In this document: piece after piece, positions 35,541-44,231 of the stretch
Layout: each line of letters opens with the position of its first letter
Position numbering within the stretch: position 1 is the stretch's first letter
Source of the DNA: an uncultured Eubacteriales bacterium
Lineage (GTDB): Bacteria; Bacillota; Clostridia; Oscillospirales; Oscillospiraceae
DNA length: 64,000 bases
NCBI GenBank assembly: GCA_900549475.1
Contig: UROF01000011.1
Span: 1-64,000 of the forward strand
Reading direction: 5' to 3'
Translations under genes and position numbers: made by a program
Notes under the pieces: model-generated
Database searches by the model: none
What the model was told of the DNA's origin: nothing
The model's input: only the letters and a program-made list of their open reading frames with translations

Positions 35541-37136
35541 TTACCGCAGGGCGTCCACGGCCGCCCGCTCTGCGGGCATGCCCTTCTTATACTGCTCCAT
35601 GAAGGCCTGGAAGCCAGCCACATCCGCCGGATCGGGAGCGATGGTCTCCACCTTCTGTCCGGCAAAGATCTGCTGATCCAGATAATCCTCCAGAGTCTGG
35701 CCGGGCTGCTTCTCCACAGCGTATGCCGCCAGCAGAGCCATACCCCAGGGACCGCCCTCACCGGCAGTTTCCATAACGGAGACCGGTGCGCCCATGGCTG
35801 CCGCCATGACCCGCTGGCCTACCTCGGGGGTCTTGAAGTAGCCGCCGTGGCCCAGCAGACGGTCCACAGCCACATGCTCCTCAGCCAGAATGTCCATACC
35901 CAATTTCAGCGCCGCCACTGCGGAATAGAGCTGGGCAGCCATGAAGTTGGTGAAACTCAGCTTAGCCTCAGGACTGCGGACCAGCAGGGGCCGGCCCTCG
36001 GTCATGCCGGCTACCGGTTCGCCGGAGAGGAAGTTATAGAGCACCAGACCACCGGCATCCTTGTCCGCGGCCAGAGCCGAACGGAACATGGCGGTGTAGA
36101 TGGCGTTCATATCAGGCTCCTGGCCCAGCGCCTCCAGGAAGCCCCGGAACACAGACGCCCAGGCGTTGATCTCGTTGGTGCAGTTGTTGCAGTGAACCAT
36201 AGCCACCGGCTTGCCGGTGGGGGTGGTGACCATGTCGATCTCCGTATAGTAGCGGCTGAGGGCCTTTTCCAGGACAAACATGGCAAACACCGAGGTACCG
36301 GCGGACACATTGCCGGTCCGGGCCGCTACGGAGTTGGTGGCAGCCATACCGGTACCGGCGTCGCCCTCGGGGGGGCAGACCGGGATACCGCTCTGGAGCC
36401 GTCCGGTGGGATCGAGAAGCTTTGCGCCCTCTTCCGTCAGGGTACCGGCGTCCTCGCCAGCCACCAGGACCTGGGGCAGCAGGGTCTCCATCTTCTTGGT
36501 GAAGCCCTTCTCCGCCGTCCGCTGGTCAAAGGCCGCCAGCATAGCCTTATCGTAGGTATTGGTGCTGCTGTCAATGGGGAACATGCCGGAAGCATCCCCT
36601 ACGCCCAGCACCTTCTTTCCGGTGAGCTTCCAGTGGACATAGCCCGCCAGGGTGGTGAGGAAGCTGACACGGGAGACGTGCTCCTCCCCGTTCAGGATGG
36701 CCTGGTAGAGGTGGGACACGCTCCAGCGCTGGGGGATATTGAACTGGAGAAGCTCCGTCAATTCCTCGGCGGCCTGCTGGGTGTTGGTGTTGCGCCAGGT
36801 CCGGAAGGGGACCAGCAGCTCTCCCGCCTCGTCAAAGGCCATATAACCGTGCATCATGGCGGAGAAGCCCATAGCCTTGAAGCTGGTAACTTCCACACCG
36901 TATGTATTCTTCACATCCTCCGCCATGTTGGCGTAGGCGTCCTGGAGTCCGGTCCAGATGTCCTCCAGGCTATAAGTCCAAAGGCCGTTTTCCAGCCGGT
37001 TTTCCCAGCTGTGTCCGCCAGAGGCCACAGGGTTGCCGTTCCTATCGATCAGCACCGCCTTGATCCGGGTGGAGCCCAGCTCGATGCCCAGTACAGTCTC
37101 ACCGGCGGTAATGGCCCTCTTGATCGTTTCTTCCAT
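35541..37136 (-). CDS. araB: FGGY-family carbohydrate kinase, probable ribulokinase
   Basis: This 531-residue ASKHA kinase has LGIELGSTRIKAVLIDRNG at the N-terminus and a C-terminal nucleotide-binding GHGGYFKTPEVGQRVMAAAMG. Placement directly before araA and araD, with no other kinase in the locus, points to L-ribulose phosphorylation; sequence alone would also fit xylulokinase. The ATG at 37136 follows GGGAGG by ten bases; the earlier in-frame ATG at 37154 has no site. Confidence 0.88.
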   Translation of the reverse strand: MEETIKRAITAGETVLGIELGSTRIKAVLIDRNGNPVASGGHSWENRLENGLWTYSLEDIWTGLQDAYANMAEDVKNTYGVEVTSFKAMGFSAMMHGYMAFDEAGELLVPFRTWRNTNTQQAAEELTELLQFNIPQRWSVSHLYQAILNGEEHVSRVSFLTTLAGYVHWKLTGKKVLGVGDASGMFPIDSSTNTYDKAMLAAFDQRTAEKGFTKKMETLLPQVLVAGEDAGTLTEEGAKLLDPTGRLQSGIPVCPPEGDAGTGMAATNSVAARTGNVSAGTSVFAMFVLEKALSRYYTEIDMVTTPTGKPVAMVHCNNCTNEINAWASVFRGFLEALGQEPDMNAIYTAMFRSALAADKDAGGLVLYNFLSGEPVAGMTEGRPLLVRSPEAKLSFTNFMAAQLYSAVAALKLGMDILAEEHVAVDRLLGHGGYFKTPEVGQRVMAAAMGAPVSVMETAGEGGPWGMALLAAYAVEKQPGQTLEDYLDQQIFAGQKVETIAPDPADVAGFQAFMEQYKKGMPAERAAVDALR

Positions 37137-37165
37137 CCTCAGAGGTCCTCCCATTTCTGTCAGAA

Positions 37166-37432
37166 TCAGTGTTCGTCACTGTCGGAGTCCGCGCTCTCCT
37201 CCTCATCGGAGGGGATCACATACTCCTTACGGATCAAGCCCCGGAGGGAGAACACACACAGGAGCAGGCCAATCACAGCGAACACTGCCGCCGCCAGGAT
37301 GAATCCCAGCTGCCGCTCCGGGCCAAACACCGCGTCCCGCAGCTCCCAGGCCAAGTAGAGCAGATACGCTCCGCAGGCCAGGCGCAGGATCAATGTCACC
37401 TGGGTCACATCCTTGCCAAAAAAACGTCCCAT
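37166..37432 (-). CDS. Small two-helix membrane protein in the arabinose operon
   Basis: This 88-residue protein has two hydrophobic helices (about residues 11-33 and 41-63) and a very acidic tail ending DEEESADSDSDEH. I do not recognise the family. It lies between the sugar permease and the kinase with short gaps on both sides, so it is expected to be cotranscribed. A role as an accessory to the transporter is possible but unproven. Confidence 0.75.
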   Translation of the reverse strand: MGRFFGKDVTQVTLILRLACGAYLLYLAWELRDAVFGPERQLGFILAAAVFAVIGLLLCVFSLRGLIRKEYVIPSDEEESADSDSDEH

Positions 37433-37469
37433 GTAATATCTCCTTCCGGGGCTCTATTTTACTTGTCTA

Positions 37470-38648
37470 TTAACCCTTCTTACGCTTGCTCAGCAGATCC
37501 ACGGTAACAGCGCCCAGCAGCACTGCGCCCTTGACGATCTTCTGCACGTTGGTGTCGAAGCCAGCCAGGGACATACCGATGTTCAGGATACCCATGATGA
37601 ACGCGCCGACCACAGCGCCCACGATGGTGCCGATACCACCAGAGGTGGCAGCGCCGCCGATGTAGCAGGAAGCGATGGCGTCCATTTCGAAGCCGTCACC
37701 GGCCTTGGGGGTAGCGGAAGCGTTACGGGCGGACAGAACGATACCGGCAAGGCCGCAGAGCAGGCCCATGTTGGCGTAGACCCAGAAGAACACCTTCTGC
37801 GTATTGATACCGCTGAGGCGGGCAGCCTTGGCGTTACCGCCCATGGCGTAGATCTGACGACCGGCAACGGTCTGGGTGGTGATGAAGTGATAGATCGCAA
37901 CGACAACGGCAACCAGGATCAGCATAATGGGGATACCGTTGTAGCAGCCCAGCTTGTAGAAGAAGAAGCCTTCGATACCGATGATGACGATGTCCTTTAC
38001 GGCCAGCTGCCAGGTGTGAATGGTGGGCAGGCCGTTCTTCTTGGCCACAGCCTGGCTGCGCAGGTCGCCCAGGACTACAAATACAGCGATGACAACGGCC
38101 ACAGCGATGCAGATCATATCTACGCCGCCGACCTTGATGGTGGGCAGGAAGCCGGTGCTGACCCAGGTGTAGCTGTCAGGCAGAGGGCCCTTGGTCTGGG
38201 CCTGCAGGATAACGTAGCAGAGGCCGCGGCCCATCAGCATGGTAGCCAGGGTGACGATGAAGGGGGGGATCTCCAGCTTGGACACGAAGAAGCCCACGAA
38301 AGCACCGAACAGAGCGCCTACTGCCAGGGAGGCCAGCATAGCCACCGGGGAACTGACGCCGAAGTCCACAATGAGGGTACCGGCCACAGCGCCGCAGGTA
38401 GCGACCACGGAGCCGACGCCCAGGTCCACGTTACCGGTCAGTACGCACAGCAGCATACCGACAGCCAGGATGATAACGTAGCCGTTCTGCATGATGATGT
38501 TGTTGACGGTCATAGGGGCCAGGTTCTTGCCCCCGGTGATGACGGCGAAAATCAGGTACACGGCGATCAGGGCCAGCACCATGCCGTACTGCTTCAGGCT
38601 CAGATTGACTTTCTTCTGAGCGGGACTCTTTACAGCGGTATTTTCCAT
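37470..38648 (-). CDS. mmsB: Sugar ABC transporter permease, MmsB/GguB-like
   Basis: This 392-residue hydrophobic protein of the BPD_transp_2 type has about ten membrane helices, with family features such as NVDLGVGSVVATCGAVAG and GGNAKAARLSGI. It forms the membrane channel for monosaccharides. Its ATG overlaps the last base of the ATPase stop codon (TAATG), giving tight coupling. The pairing with a ChvE-type binding protein is characteristic of the multiple-monosaccharide group. Confidence 0.92.
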   Translation of the reverse strand: MENTAVKSPAQKKVNLSLKQYGMVLALIAVYLIFAVITGGKNLAPMTVNNIIMQNGYVIILAVGMLLCVLTGNVDLGVGSVVATCGAVAGTLIVDFGVSSPVAMLASLAVGALFGAFVGFFVSKLEIPPFIVTLATMLMGRGLCYVILQAQTKGPLPDSYTWVSTGFLPTIKVGGVDMICIAVAVVIAVFVVLGDLRSQAVAKKNGLPTIHTWQLAVKDIVIIGIEGFFFYKLGCYNGIPIMLILVAVVVAIYHFITTQTVAGRQIYAMGGNAKAARLSGINTQKVFFWVYANMGLLCGLAGIVLSARNASATPKAGDGFEMDAIASCYIGGAATSGGIGTIVGAVVGAFIMGILNIGMSLAGFDTNVQKIVKGAVLLGAVTVDLLSKRKKG

Positions 38649-40201
38649 TACAGTTCTCCCTTCCGGTTGTTATGGGCCATGATGGCGCCCATGATAGCTT
38701 CCTGGGTCATTTCACTGCCGACCAGCTCGCCGGCGATCTCGCCCTCGTTCAACACATAGGTACGGTCACAGGTACCGATGATCTCCGGCATTTCGGAGGA
38801 AATAATGATGATGGCCTTGCCGGACTTGGCCAGCTCATTGATAACAGTATAGATCTCGTACTTGGCGCCCACGTCGATACCGCGGGTGGGCTCGTCCAGA
38901 ATCAGCACGTCGGGCTGGGTCAGCATCCACTTGGCCAGAACTACCTTCTGCTGGTTGCCGCCGGAGAGGGAACCGACTGCCTGCTCCACGGTGTTGGTCT
39001 TGACGTTGATACGGTGACGGTACTCCTCGGCCTTCACCGCCTCCTGACTCTGGTCCACAACGCCCTTCCGGGAGAAGAACTTCCGCAGAGCGGAGAGGGT
39101 CATATTGAATTTGATGCTGTCGATGAGGATCAGGCCGTAGGTCTTGCGGTCCTCAGACACATAGGCGAGCTTGTGGTTGATAGCGTCCTGAACGCTCTTG
39201 ATCTCCGCCTTCTTGCCATTGATGCAGATCTCGCCGGAGAACTTCTGGCCGTAGGTACGGCCGAAGATGCTCATGGCCAGCTCTGTACGGCCGGCACCCA
39301 TCAGGCCCGCCAGGCCCACGACCTCACCGGCCCGGACTTTGATATTGATATCTTTCAGGACCTGGCGATTGGCGTCATCGGGGTGATACACGTTCCAGTT
39401 CTTTACCTCGAAGATCACATCGCCGATCTTGCAGTCTTCACGTTTAGGATAACGATTGGTCAGCTCACGGCCTACCATGCCCTTGATGATCCGCTCCTCG
39501 GAGAAATCATCCGTACCCTTCTGCAGGGTCTCAATGGTGTGGCCGTCGCGGATGATGGTGATGGAATCCGCCACGTAGCTGATCTCATTGAGCTTATGGG
39601 AAATGATGATGCAGGTCATGCCCTGAGCCTTCAGCTGAAGCATCAGGTCCAGCAGCTGCTTACTTTCCTTATCATTCAAAGCGGCGGTAGGCTCATCCAG
39701 GATGAGAAGGTCCGCCTTCTTGCCCAGGGCCTTGGCGATCTCGATCAGCTGCTGCTTGCCGACGCCCAGGGAGTTGACCGGTACATTGACGTTCTCGTGG
39801 CCAAGGCCCACCCGCTCCAGCAGCTTCTGGGCTTCCCGGCGGGTCTCCGTCCAGTCAATAATACCGTTGTGCTTGCGCTCGTTGCCGATAAATACGTTTT
39901 CTGCGATGGACAGGTAAGGACTCAGTGCCAGCTCCTGATGGATGATGACGATGCCCTTCTTCTCACTGTCACGAATGTTGTGGAATTTGCAGGTCTCACC
40001 GCGGTAGACGATGTCACCGCTGTACTCGCCGTAGGGGTAAACGCCGGAGAGAACGTTCATCAAGGTGGACTTACCGGCGCCGTTCTCTCCGCAGATAGCC
40101 ATGATCTCGCCCTGCCGGACCTTGAAGTTCACGTCGTCCAGGGCCCGCACGCCGGAGAACTCCTTGACGATATGGTTCATTTCCAGGATATACTCTGCCA
40201 T
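38648..40201 (-). CDS. mmsA: Sugar ABC transporter ATP-binding protein, MmsA/GguA-like
   Basis: This 517-residue protein has two ABC domains. The first has an intact Walker A (GENGAGKST), and the second has a degenerate loop (GLMGAGRTE) but a good signature (LSGGNQQKVVLAKW), as usual for carbohydrate transporters of this class. It powers sugar uptake with the adjacent permease and binding protein. The start lies 144 bases after the binding-protein gene, across a strong hairpin. Confidence 0.94.
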   Translation of the reverse strand: MAEYILEMNHIVKEFSGVRALDDVNFKVRQGEIMAICGENGAGKSTLMNVLSGVYPYGEYSGDIVYRGETCKFHNIRDSEKKGIVIIHQELALSPYLSIAENVFIGNERKHNGIIDWTETRREAQKLLERVGLGHENVNVPVNSLGVGKQQLIEIAKALGKKADLLILDEPTAALNDKESKQLLDLMLQLKAQGMTCIIISHKLNEISYVADSITIIRDGHTIETLQKGTDDFSEERIIKGMVGRELTNRYPKREDCKIGDVIFEVKNWNVYHPDDANRQVLKDINIKVRAGEVVGLAGLMGAGRTELAMSIFGRTYGQKFSGEICINGKKAEIKSVQDAINHKLAYVSEDRKTYGLILIDSIKFNMTLSALRKFFSRKGVVDQSQEAVKAEEYRHRINVKTNTVEQAVGSLSGGNQQKVVLAKWMLTQPDVLILDEPTRGIDVGAKYEIYTVINELAKSGKAIIIISSEMPEIIGTCDRTYVLNEGEIAGELVGSEMTQEAIMGAIMAHNNRKGEL

Positions 40202-40271
40202 TCTTTCAGCTCCTTTTTTCCTAAACTCCTCTGCCCCTCCTCAGCTGTCCTGCCGAAGAGGACCGAGGAGA

Positions 40272-40301
40272 AGAGGGCGGCGGCGTTTGCCGCCGCCCTC
40301 T
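40272..40301 (-). other. Intercistronic hairpin after the sugar-binding-protein gene
   Basis: A perfect 13-bp GC stem (40272-40284 with 40289-40301) and a 4-base loop lie between the binding-protein and ATPase genes. No T run follows on the coding strand. It probably protects or partly terminates the upstream mRNA, which would raise binding-protein levels. Confidence 0.65.
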
Positions 40302-40345
40302 GTTTTTGCGCGCAGGTCTTGTACGTTACTTGATTATGTAAGGGA

Positions 40346-41515
40346 TCACTCAGCCAGCTGCTCAGCGGTGTAGTAGCCACCATCGATCAGCAGCTCCTCG
40401 TAGTTGTTGACGTCAACAGCCACGGGGGTGCACAGGTAGGAGGGAACAACCAGGACGCCGTTGTCGTAGGTCTCGGTGTCGTTGATCTCGGGCTCGGTGC
40501 CGTTCACCACGGCGTTGACCATGGTCACGCACTTCTCAGCCAGCAGGCGGGTGTCCTTGTAGATGGACATGGTCTGCTTGCCGGAGATGATGTTCTTAAC
40601 AGCCATGAGCTCAGCATCCTGACCGGTGATGAGGGGCCAGTTCTCCTCGGTGTAGCCAGCAGCCTCCAGAGCGGAACGGCAGCCATAAGCGAAGCCATCG
40701 AAAGCGGAGCAGACGATGTCCAGATCCTCGTCAGCATAGTAGCCGGACAGGTAGTTCTCGCACCACTGCTGGGCAGTCTCCTGGCTCCAGCGGAGGATGC
40801 AGGTGTCGTCAAAGGAGGTACGACCGGTCTTGCAGACCAGAGTGCCGTCGTCCAGGTAGGGCTGGAGGACTTCCATGATGCCCTGGTACAGAAGCAGAGC
40901 GTTGTTATCGTCGGGGGAACCCATGAAGAACTCGATGGTGTAGCTCTCGCCAGCAGCGCGGGCGCCTTCCAGATCCTTGGCCTCAACGATGTACTCAGCG
41001 ATGGCCGTGCCAACGCCCTTGTTATCGAAGGAAGCGTAGTAGGAAACAGCGTCGGTATCCATCAGCAGACGGTCATAAGCCACGATGGGGATGCCAGCGT
41101 TCTTGGCCTGAGCCTCAACAGCAGTCAGAGCGCCGGAGTCAACGGAAGCGATGACCAGGCAGTCGACCATCTGAGCGACCATGTTCTCGATCTGGGAAAC
41201 CTGCATCTGGACGTCGTCCTCAGCGTACTGCAGAACGACCTCGTAGCCGAGGGCTTCCAGCTGGGCCTTCATGTTGGCACCATCGTTGATCCAGCGCTCG
41301 GAGGACTGGGTGGGCATTGCGATACCGACGGTCTTGCCGGCACCGGGCTGCTCAGCGTCACCGGAATCACCGGTATCGTTAGCGGTGTTGTCGCCAGTGT
41401 TGTTGGTGGTGTTGTTCGCGGTGTTATCAGCGGTGTTGTTGCCGCTGTTACCGCCGCAGGCTACCAGGGCGAAAGCCATGGACAGCGCCAGGAGTACAGC
41501 CAATAACTTTTTCAT
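40346..41515 (-). CDS. chvE: Sugar-binding lipoprotein of the ABC transporter, ChvE-like
   Basis: This 389-residue protein has a lipoprotein signal peptide with the lipobox LVAC (Cys about residue 20), then a low-complexity Asn/Thr/Asp linker (about residues 22-55), and a type I periplasmic-binding fold (VGIAMPTQSSERW onward). The fold resembles ChvE/multiple-monosaccharide binding proteins. By context it binds L-arabinose or related sugars outside the membrane. It is the first gene of the long arabinose operon. The linker is encoded by imperfect short repeats around 41370-41450. Confidence 0.92.
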   Translation of the reverse strand: MKKLLAVLLALSMAFALVACGGNSGNNTADNTANNTTNNTGDNTANDTGDSGDAEQPGAGKTVGIAMPTQSSERWINDGANMKAQLEALGYEVVLQYAEDDVQMQVSQIENMVAQMVDCLVIASVDSGALTAVEAQAKNAGIPIVAYDRLLMDTDAVSYYASFDNKGVGTAIAEYIVEAKDLEGARAAGESYTIEFFMGSPDDNNALLLYQGIMEVLQPYLDDGTLVCKTGRTSFDDTCILRWSQETAQQWCENYLSGYYADEDLDIVCSAFDGFAYGCRSALEAAGYTEENWPLITGQDAELMAVKNIISGKQTMSIYKDTRLLAEKCVTMVNAVVNGTEPEINDTETYDNGVLVVPSYLCTPVAVDVNNYEELLIDGGYYTAEQLAE

Positions 41516-41605
41516 CTTGTTTACTCCAATCTTTTATTTTTTGGGTCTTTGCTTACCCTGCCGCCGCGGCGCTTCGTGTCTTGTCCGTGGCGACCTTACG
41601 AGTAG

Positions 41606-41634
41606 AGTATACTGCTGTTTTCTCTCCACGTCAA
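41606..41634 (-). promoter_or_regulatory. Promoter of the arabinose transport and catabolism operon
   Basis: TTGACG (41629-41634) and TATACT (41606-41611) on the minus strand are 17 bases apart. An AraR-like half-site (41637-41644) lies two bases upstream of the -35 box. Confidence 0.75.
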
Positions 41635-41636
41635 GA

Positions 41637-41644
41637 ATTTGTAT
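41637..41644 (+). promoter_or_regulatory. AraR-like half-site 1
   Basis: ATTTGTAT matches seven of eight bases of half of the palindromic AraR operator known in Bacillus (ATTTGTAC). It abuts the operon -35 box. Confidence 0.55.
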
Positions 41645-41685
41645 GGTATAACTTCAAACTTTGTTTACATCAACAATACAAATTT

Positions 41686-41693
41686 GATTATTT
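41686..41693 (-). promoter_or_regulatory. AraR-like half-site 2 (inverted)
   Basis: ATACAAAT is the exact reverse complement of half-site 1, with 41 bases between them. The two could be bridged by one regulator dimer or by looping. Confidence 0.5.
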
Positions 41694-41788
41694 TGGATAA
41701 ATAGTTCAACGACAAAATCATCAATTCCCTTTTTTTATTTCGAAATCATTTCAAAATATCGATTTTATATCTAATTATGCAAAAATTT

Positions 41789-41808
41789 ATTTGTATTGTC
41801 ATTTGTAA
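41789..41808 (+). promoter_or_regulatory. AraR-like half-site 3 with a near-repeat
   Basis: ATTTGTAT (41789-41796) is followed by ATTTGTAA (41801-41808) in the same direction, a 12-base period, about one helical turn. Confidence 0.4.
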
Positions 41809-42003
41809 AAACCTAATTATTCTTCACATCATTTTGCACAAACCACATAGCTGTATCCATTTTCTTTCCCTGCATCTTAGCTAAAAACATTTTTTCAAAG
41901 GCTCCTTTTTGTTTTTGAAAAGAATGTTATCCCAGTTTACAGCCAAATTTCATATCAGCTATACAATTTTCTTTTTCTACGTTTTTCTTCTTTAAAAAAA
42001 TAG

Positions 42004-42047
42004 ATACAAATTAAAAATACATCTTGCTTTATCCCGCAGATTTGTAT
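42004..42047. promoter_or_regulatory. AraR-like half-sites 4 and 5 flanking the araR promoter
   Basis: ATACAAAT (42004-42011) and ATTTGTAT (42040-42047) are inverted and flank the araR -35 region; the second ends one base before the -10 box. This layout suggests autorepression. Confidence 0.55.
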
Positions 42048-42053
42048 TATAAT
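42024..42053 (+). promoter_or_regulatory. Promoter of araR
   Basis: TTGCTT (42024-42029) and TATAAT (42048-42053) are 18 bases apart, about 40 bases before the start. Confidence 0.65.
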
Positions 42054-42092
42054 GAGGGCGAAGATGAAATCCCATAGATCAGGAGGGATGGT

Positions 42093-43166
42093 ATGACGCC
42101 AAAATATCAGGCTATCGCAGACGAACTGCGCGTTCACATTCAAGCCGGAAAATATGTCAATGCCCAAACGCTGCCTACCGAGTTCGCCATTGCCGAGGAA
42201 TACCAGGTCAGCCGCCAGACGGTACGTCAGGCCCTGTCTGTATTGGCAAAAGAAGGACTGATTGAAAAGCGTCAGGGCAGCGGCTCTCATATTACCCGCC
42301 GGGAAACAGAAACTGCCGCACCTCACCGCTCCATTGCGGTAGTTACCACCTATATCAGCGACTACATCTTCCCCAGCATCCTGCGGGAAGTAGAGACCGT
42401 CCTCTCCCAGAACAACTGTACCCCCTCCCTTTTTGCCACGCAGAACCAGGTATCCAATGAGCGCAAAGTACTGCAGAACCTTCTGAACCTGCCAATAGAT
42501 GGTATTCTGGTGGAAGGTACCAAGACCGCTCTGCCCAATCCTAATCTTGACCTCTATCAGAAGATCATGGACAGAGGGATTCCTCTGGTGTTTATTCATG
42601 GAAACTACGCCCAGCTCCACGGGGCTTTGTCCGTACTGGATGACAATTTCAGCGGCGGCAAACAGTTAACAGAGTACCTCATCCGCAAAGGTCATACCAG
42701 GATCGCCGGTATTTTCAAATCCGACGACATCCAGGGTCCCGGCCGTTACGCCGGTTATACCGCCGCTTTGCGGGAGGCCAACATTCCCGTGGACGACCGG
42801 CTGGTATTCTGGTACAACACGGAATATAAGACTTCTATTCTTGCCGATACCCTGGCAGCATCCCCTATTATTCAGCGCAATACCCTTCCCACCTGCTCTG
42901 CTGTGGTCTGCTACAATGACGAAGTGGCCAATCAGCTGATTTCCACTCTGGTCAGAAATAAGATTGATGTTCCAAATGAGGTAGCCGTTGTCAGTTTCGA
43001 CAACAGCCAATACAGTGAACTGTCTCCTGTCCCTATCACCTCCCTGTCCCATGGGAATAAAAATGTGGGGCACATTGCCGCAGAAAAACTCCTCTCCCTG
43101 ATGGATGGCGGCCTGTGCCAGTCTGAACTGGTTCCCTGGACCTTGGTCGAGCGTGCCAGCGGCTGA
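42093..43166 (+). CDS. araR: Arabinose regulator AraR (GntR head, LacI-type sensor)
   Basis: This 357-residue protein has a GntR winged helix at the N-terminus (about residues 1-70; LPTEFAIAEEYQVSRQTVRQALSVL) and a GalR/LacI-type periplasmic-binding-like domain after it, the exact chimeric layout of Bacillus AraR (about 360 residues). AraR represses arabinose genes until L-arabinose binds. GGAGGG precedes the ATG. The gene is divergent from the complete arabinose operon and ends at a terminator. Confidence 0.95.
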   Translation: MTPKYQAIADELRVHIQAGKYVNAQTLPTEFAIAEEYQVSRQTVRQALSVLAKEGLIEKRQGSGSHITRRETETAAPHRSIAVVTTYISDYIFPSILREVETVLSQNNCTPSLFATQNQVSNERKVLQNLLNLPIDGILVEGTKTALPNPNLDLYQKIMDRGIPLVFIHGNYAQLHGALSVLDDNFSGGKQLTEYLIRKGHTRIAGIFKSDDIQGPGRYAGYTAALREANIPVDDRLVFWYNTEYKTSILADTLAASPIIQRNTLPTCSAVVCYNDEVANQLISTLVRNKIDVPNEVAVVSFDNSQYSELSPVPITSLSHGNKNVGHIAAEKLLSLMDGGLCQSELVPWTLVERASG

Positions 43167-43189
43167 TAAAATCATCACCCCAACAAAGA

Positions 43190-43236
43190 GAAAAAGTGCG
43201 GATCATTCTCAAAAGATGATCCGCACTTCTTTTTAT
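43190..43236. terminator. Bidirectional terminator between araR and the peptide-uptake operon
   Basis: A 13-bp stem (43194-43206 with 43216-43228) has an A run before and CTTTTTA-like T run after it. Confidence 0.85.
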
Positions 43237-43265
43237 TTCAAGTCTACCTGTGCCATATCATATAT

Positions 43266-44231
43266 TTATTTCTCATAAAGTGTACATGCCACATAGTGCT
43301 GATCCCCCACATCACGAAGCACCGGCTGGCAATGCATGCATGCGTCTGTACAATAATTACAGCGAGGGGCAAACCGGCAGCGCGCCGGCGGTTCAATAGG
43401 ATCAGATACCTCGCCGCGTATACTATGGGTAAGTTTATGTTCCGGCTTCAGATCCGGAATCGGGATTGCCTTAATGAGTTCCTTCGTATAGGGATGCAAG
43501 GGGTTAGCAAAGAGCTCTTTAGAGGGAGCTCGCTCCACTACCACACCAAGATACATGACCATGATTTCATCCGAAATATGACGAACCACAGACAAATCGT
43601 GGGTTATAAAAAGATATGTCAACCCGTGACTTTCCTGGATATCCATGAGCAAATTCAAGATCTGCGCCTGGATCGAGACGTCCAGAGCGGAAACCGGTTC
43701 ATCACAGACAATGAACTCCGGATGAAGGACCAATGCCCGGGCAATCCCTATGCGTTGCCGCCGTCCTCCGTCCAATTCATGAGGATAGGACTGGGCAAAT
43801 CGCTCAGCAATACCCACCGTTTCCATAATCCGGGCAACAATATCATTCCGCTCTGCCGGCGGGATTTTATAAACTTTTAATGGATCGGCGATCAAATCCT
43901 TTACCGTTTTGCGCGGATTCAAGCTGGCATATGGGTCCTGAAAGATAATCTGCATCTTTTGCCGCATAGCCCGCATCTGCCGAGGAGAATATTTCGCAAT
44001 ATCCTCTCCTTTATACAGAATCTCTCCATCCGTCGGCTCAATCAGTTTAAGAATCGTTCTGCCCAAAGTAGATTTTCCACATCCGGATTCGCCTACTACA
44101 CCCAGCGTCTGATTGGCCGCAATCCGAAGATCCACATGGTCCACTGCATGAAGCATACCACGGGGCGTCTTGAAAAATTTGGTCAGCCCTTTGGTTTCCA
44201 GTATGAGCTGGCTGTTATGCGACTCTCCCAT
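43266..44231 (-). CDS. dppF: Peptide ABC transporter ATP-binding protein (DppF/OppF type)
   Basis: This protein of about 321 residues has Walker A GESGCGKST, the Q-loop region IIFQDPYASLNPR, a Walker B region (FIVCDEPVSALDVS) and the C-terminal oligopeptide-transporter extension with clustered cysteines (CRFAPRCNYCTDAC). The family's signature motif LSGGQ is changed to LDGGRRQR. AGGAGG lies before the ATG at 44231, whose first base is the last base of the previous stop codon. It is the last gene of the operon. Confidence 0.92.
   Translation of the reverse strand: MGESHNSQLILETKGLTKFFKTPRGMLHAVDHVDLRIAANQTLGVVGESGCGKSTLGRTILKLIEPTDGEILYKGEDIAKYSPRQMRAMRQKMQIIFQDPYASLNPRKTVKDLIADPLKVYKIPPAERNDIVARIMETVGIAERFAQSYPHELDGGRRQRIGIARALVLHPEFIVCDEPVSALDVSIQAQILNLLMDIQESHGLTYLFITHDLSVVRHISDEIMVMYLGVVVERAPSKELFANPLHPYTKELIKAIPIPDLKPEHKLTHSIRGEVSDPIEPPARCRFAPRCNYCTDACMHCQPVLRDVGDQHYVACTLYEK

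Larger units (their letters stand above)
41645..42003. other. AT-rich divergent control region
   Basis: This stretch contains no gene. It is far richer in A and T than the flanking genes. It holds the inner half-sites listed separately and an AT hairpin (TTTTCAAA near 41893 with TTTGAAAA near 41916). No CRISPR-like or transposon structure is seen. Confidence 0.6.

Noticed and set aside
33820..35676. Long plus-strand open frame across araD, araA and araB
   Set aside because: It runs antisense through three well-recognised genes and has no start signals.
38672..40333. Long plus-strand open frame opposite the sugar ATPase gene
   Set aside because: It is a shadow of mmsA; the composition resembles no protein family and there is no Shine-Dalgarno site.
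41370..41460. Short repeated units resembling a repeat array
   Set aside because: They encode the Asn/Thr/Asp linker of the binding lipoprotein; the units are imperfect codon repeats without spacers, not a CRISPR array.
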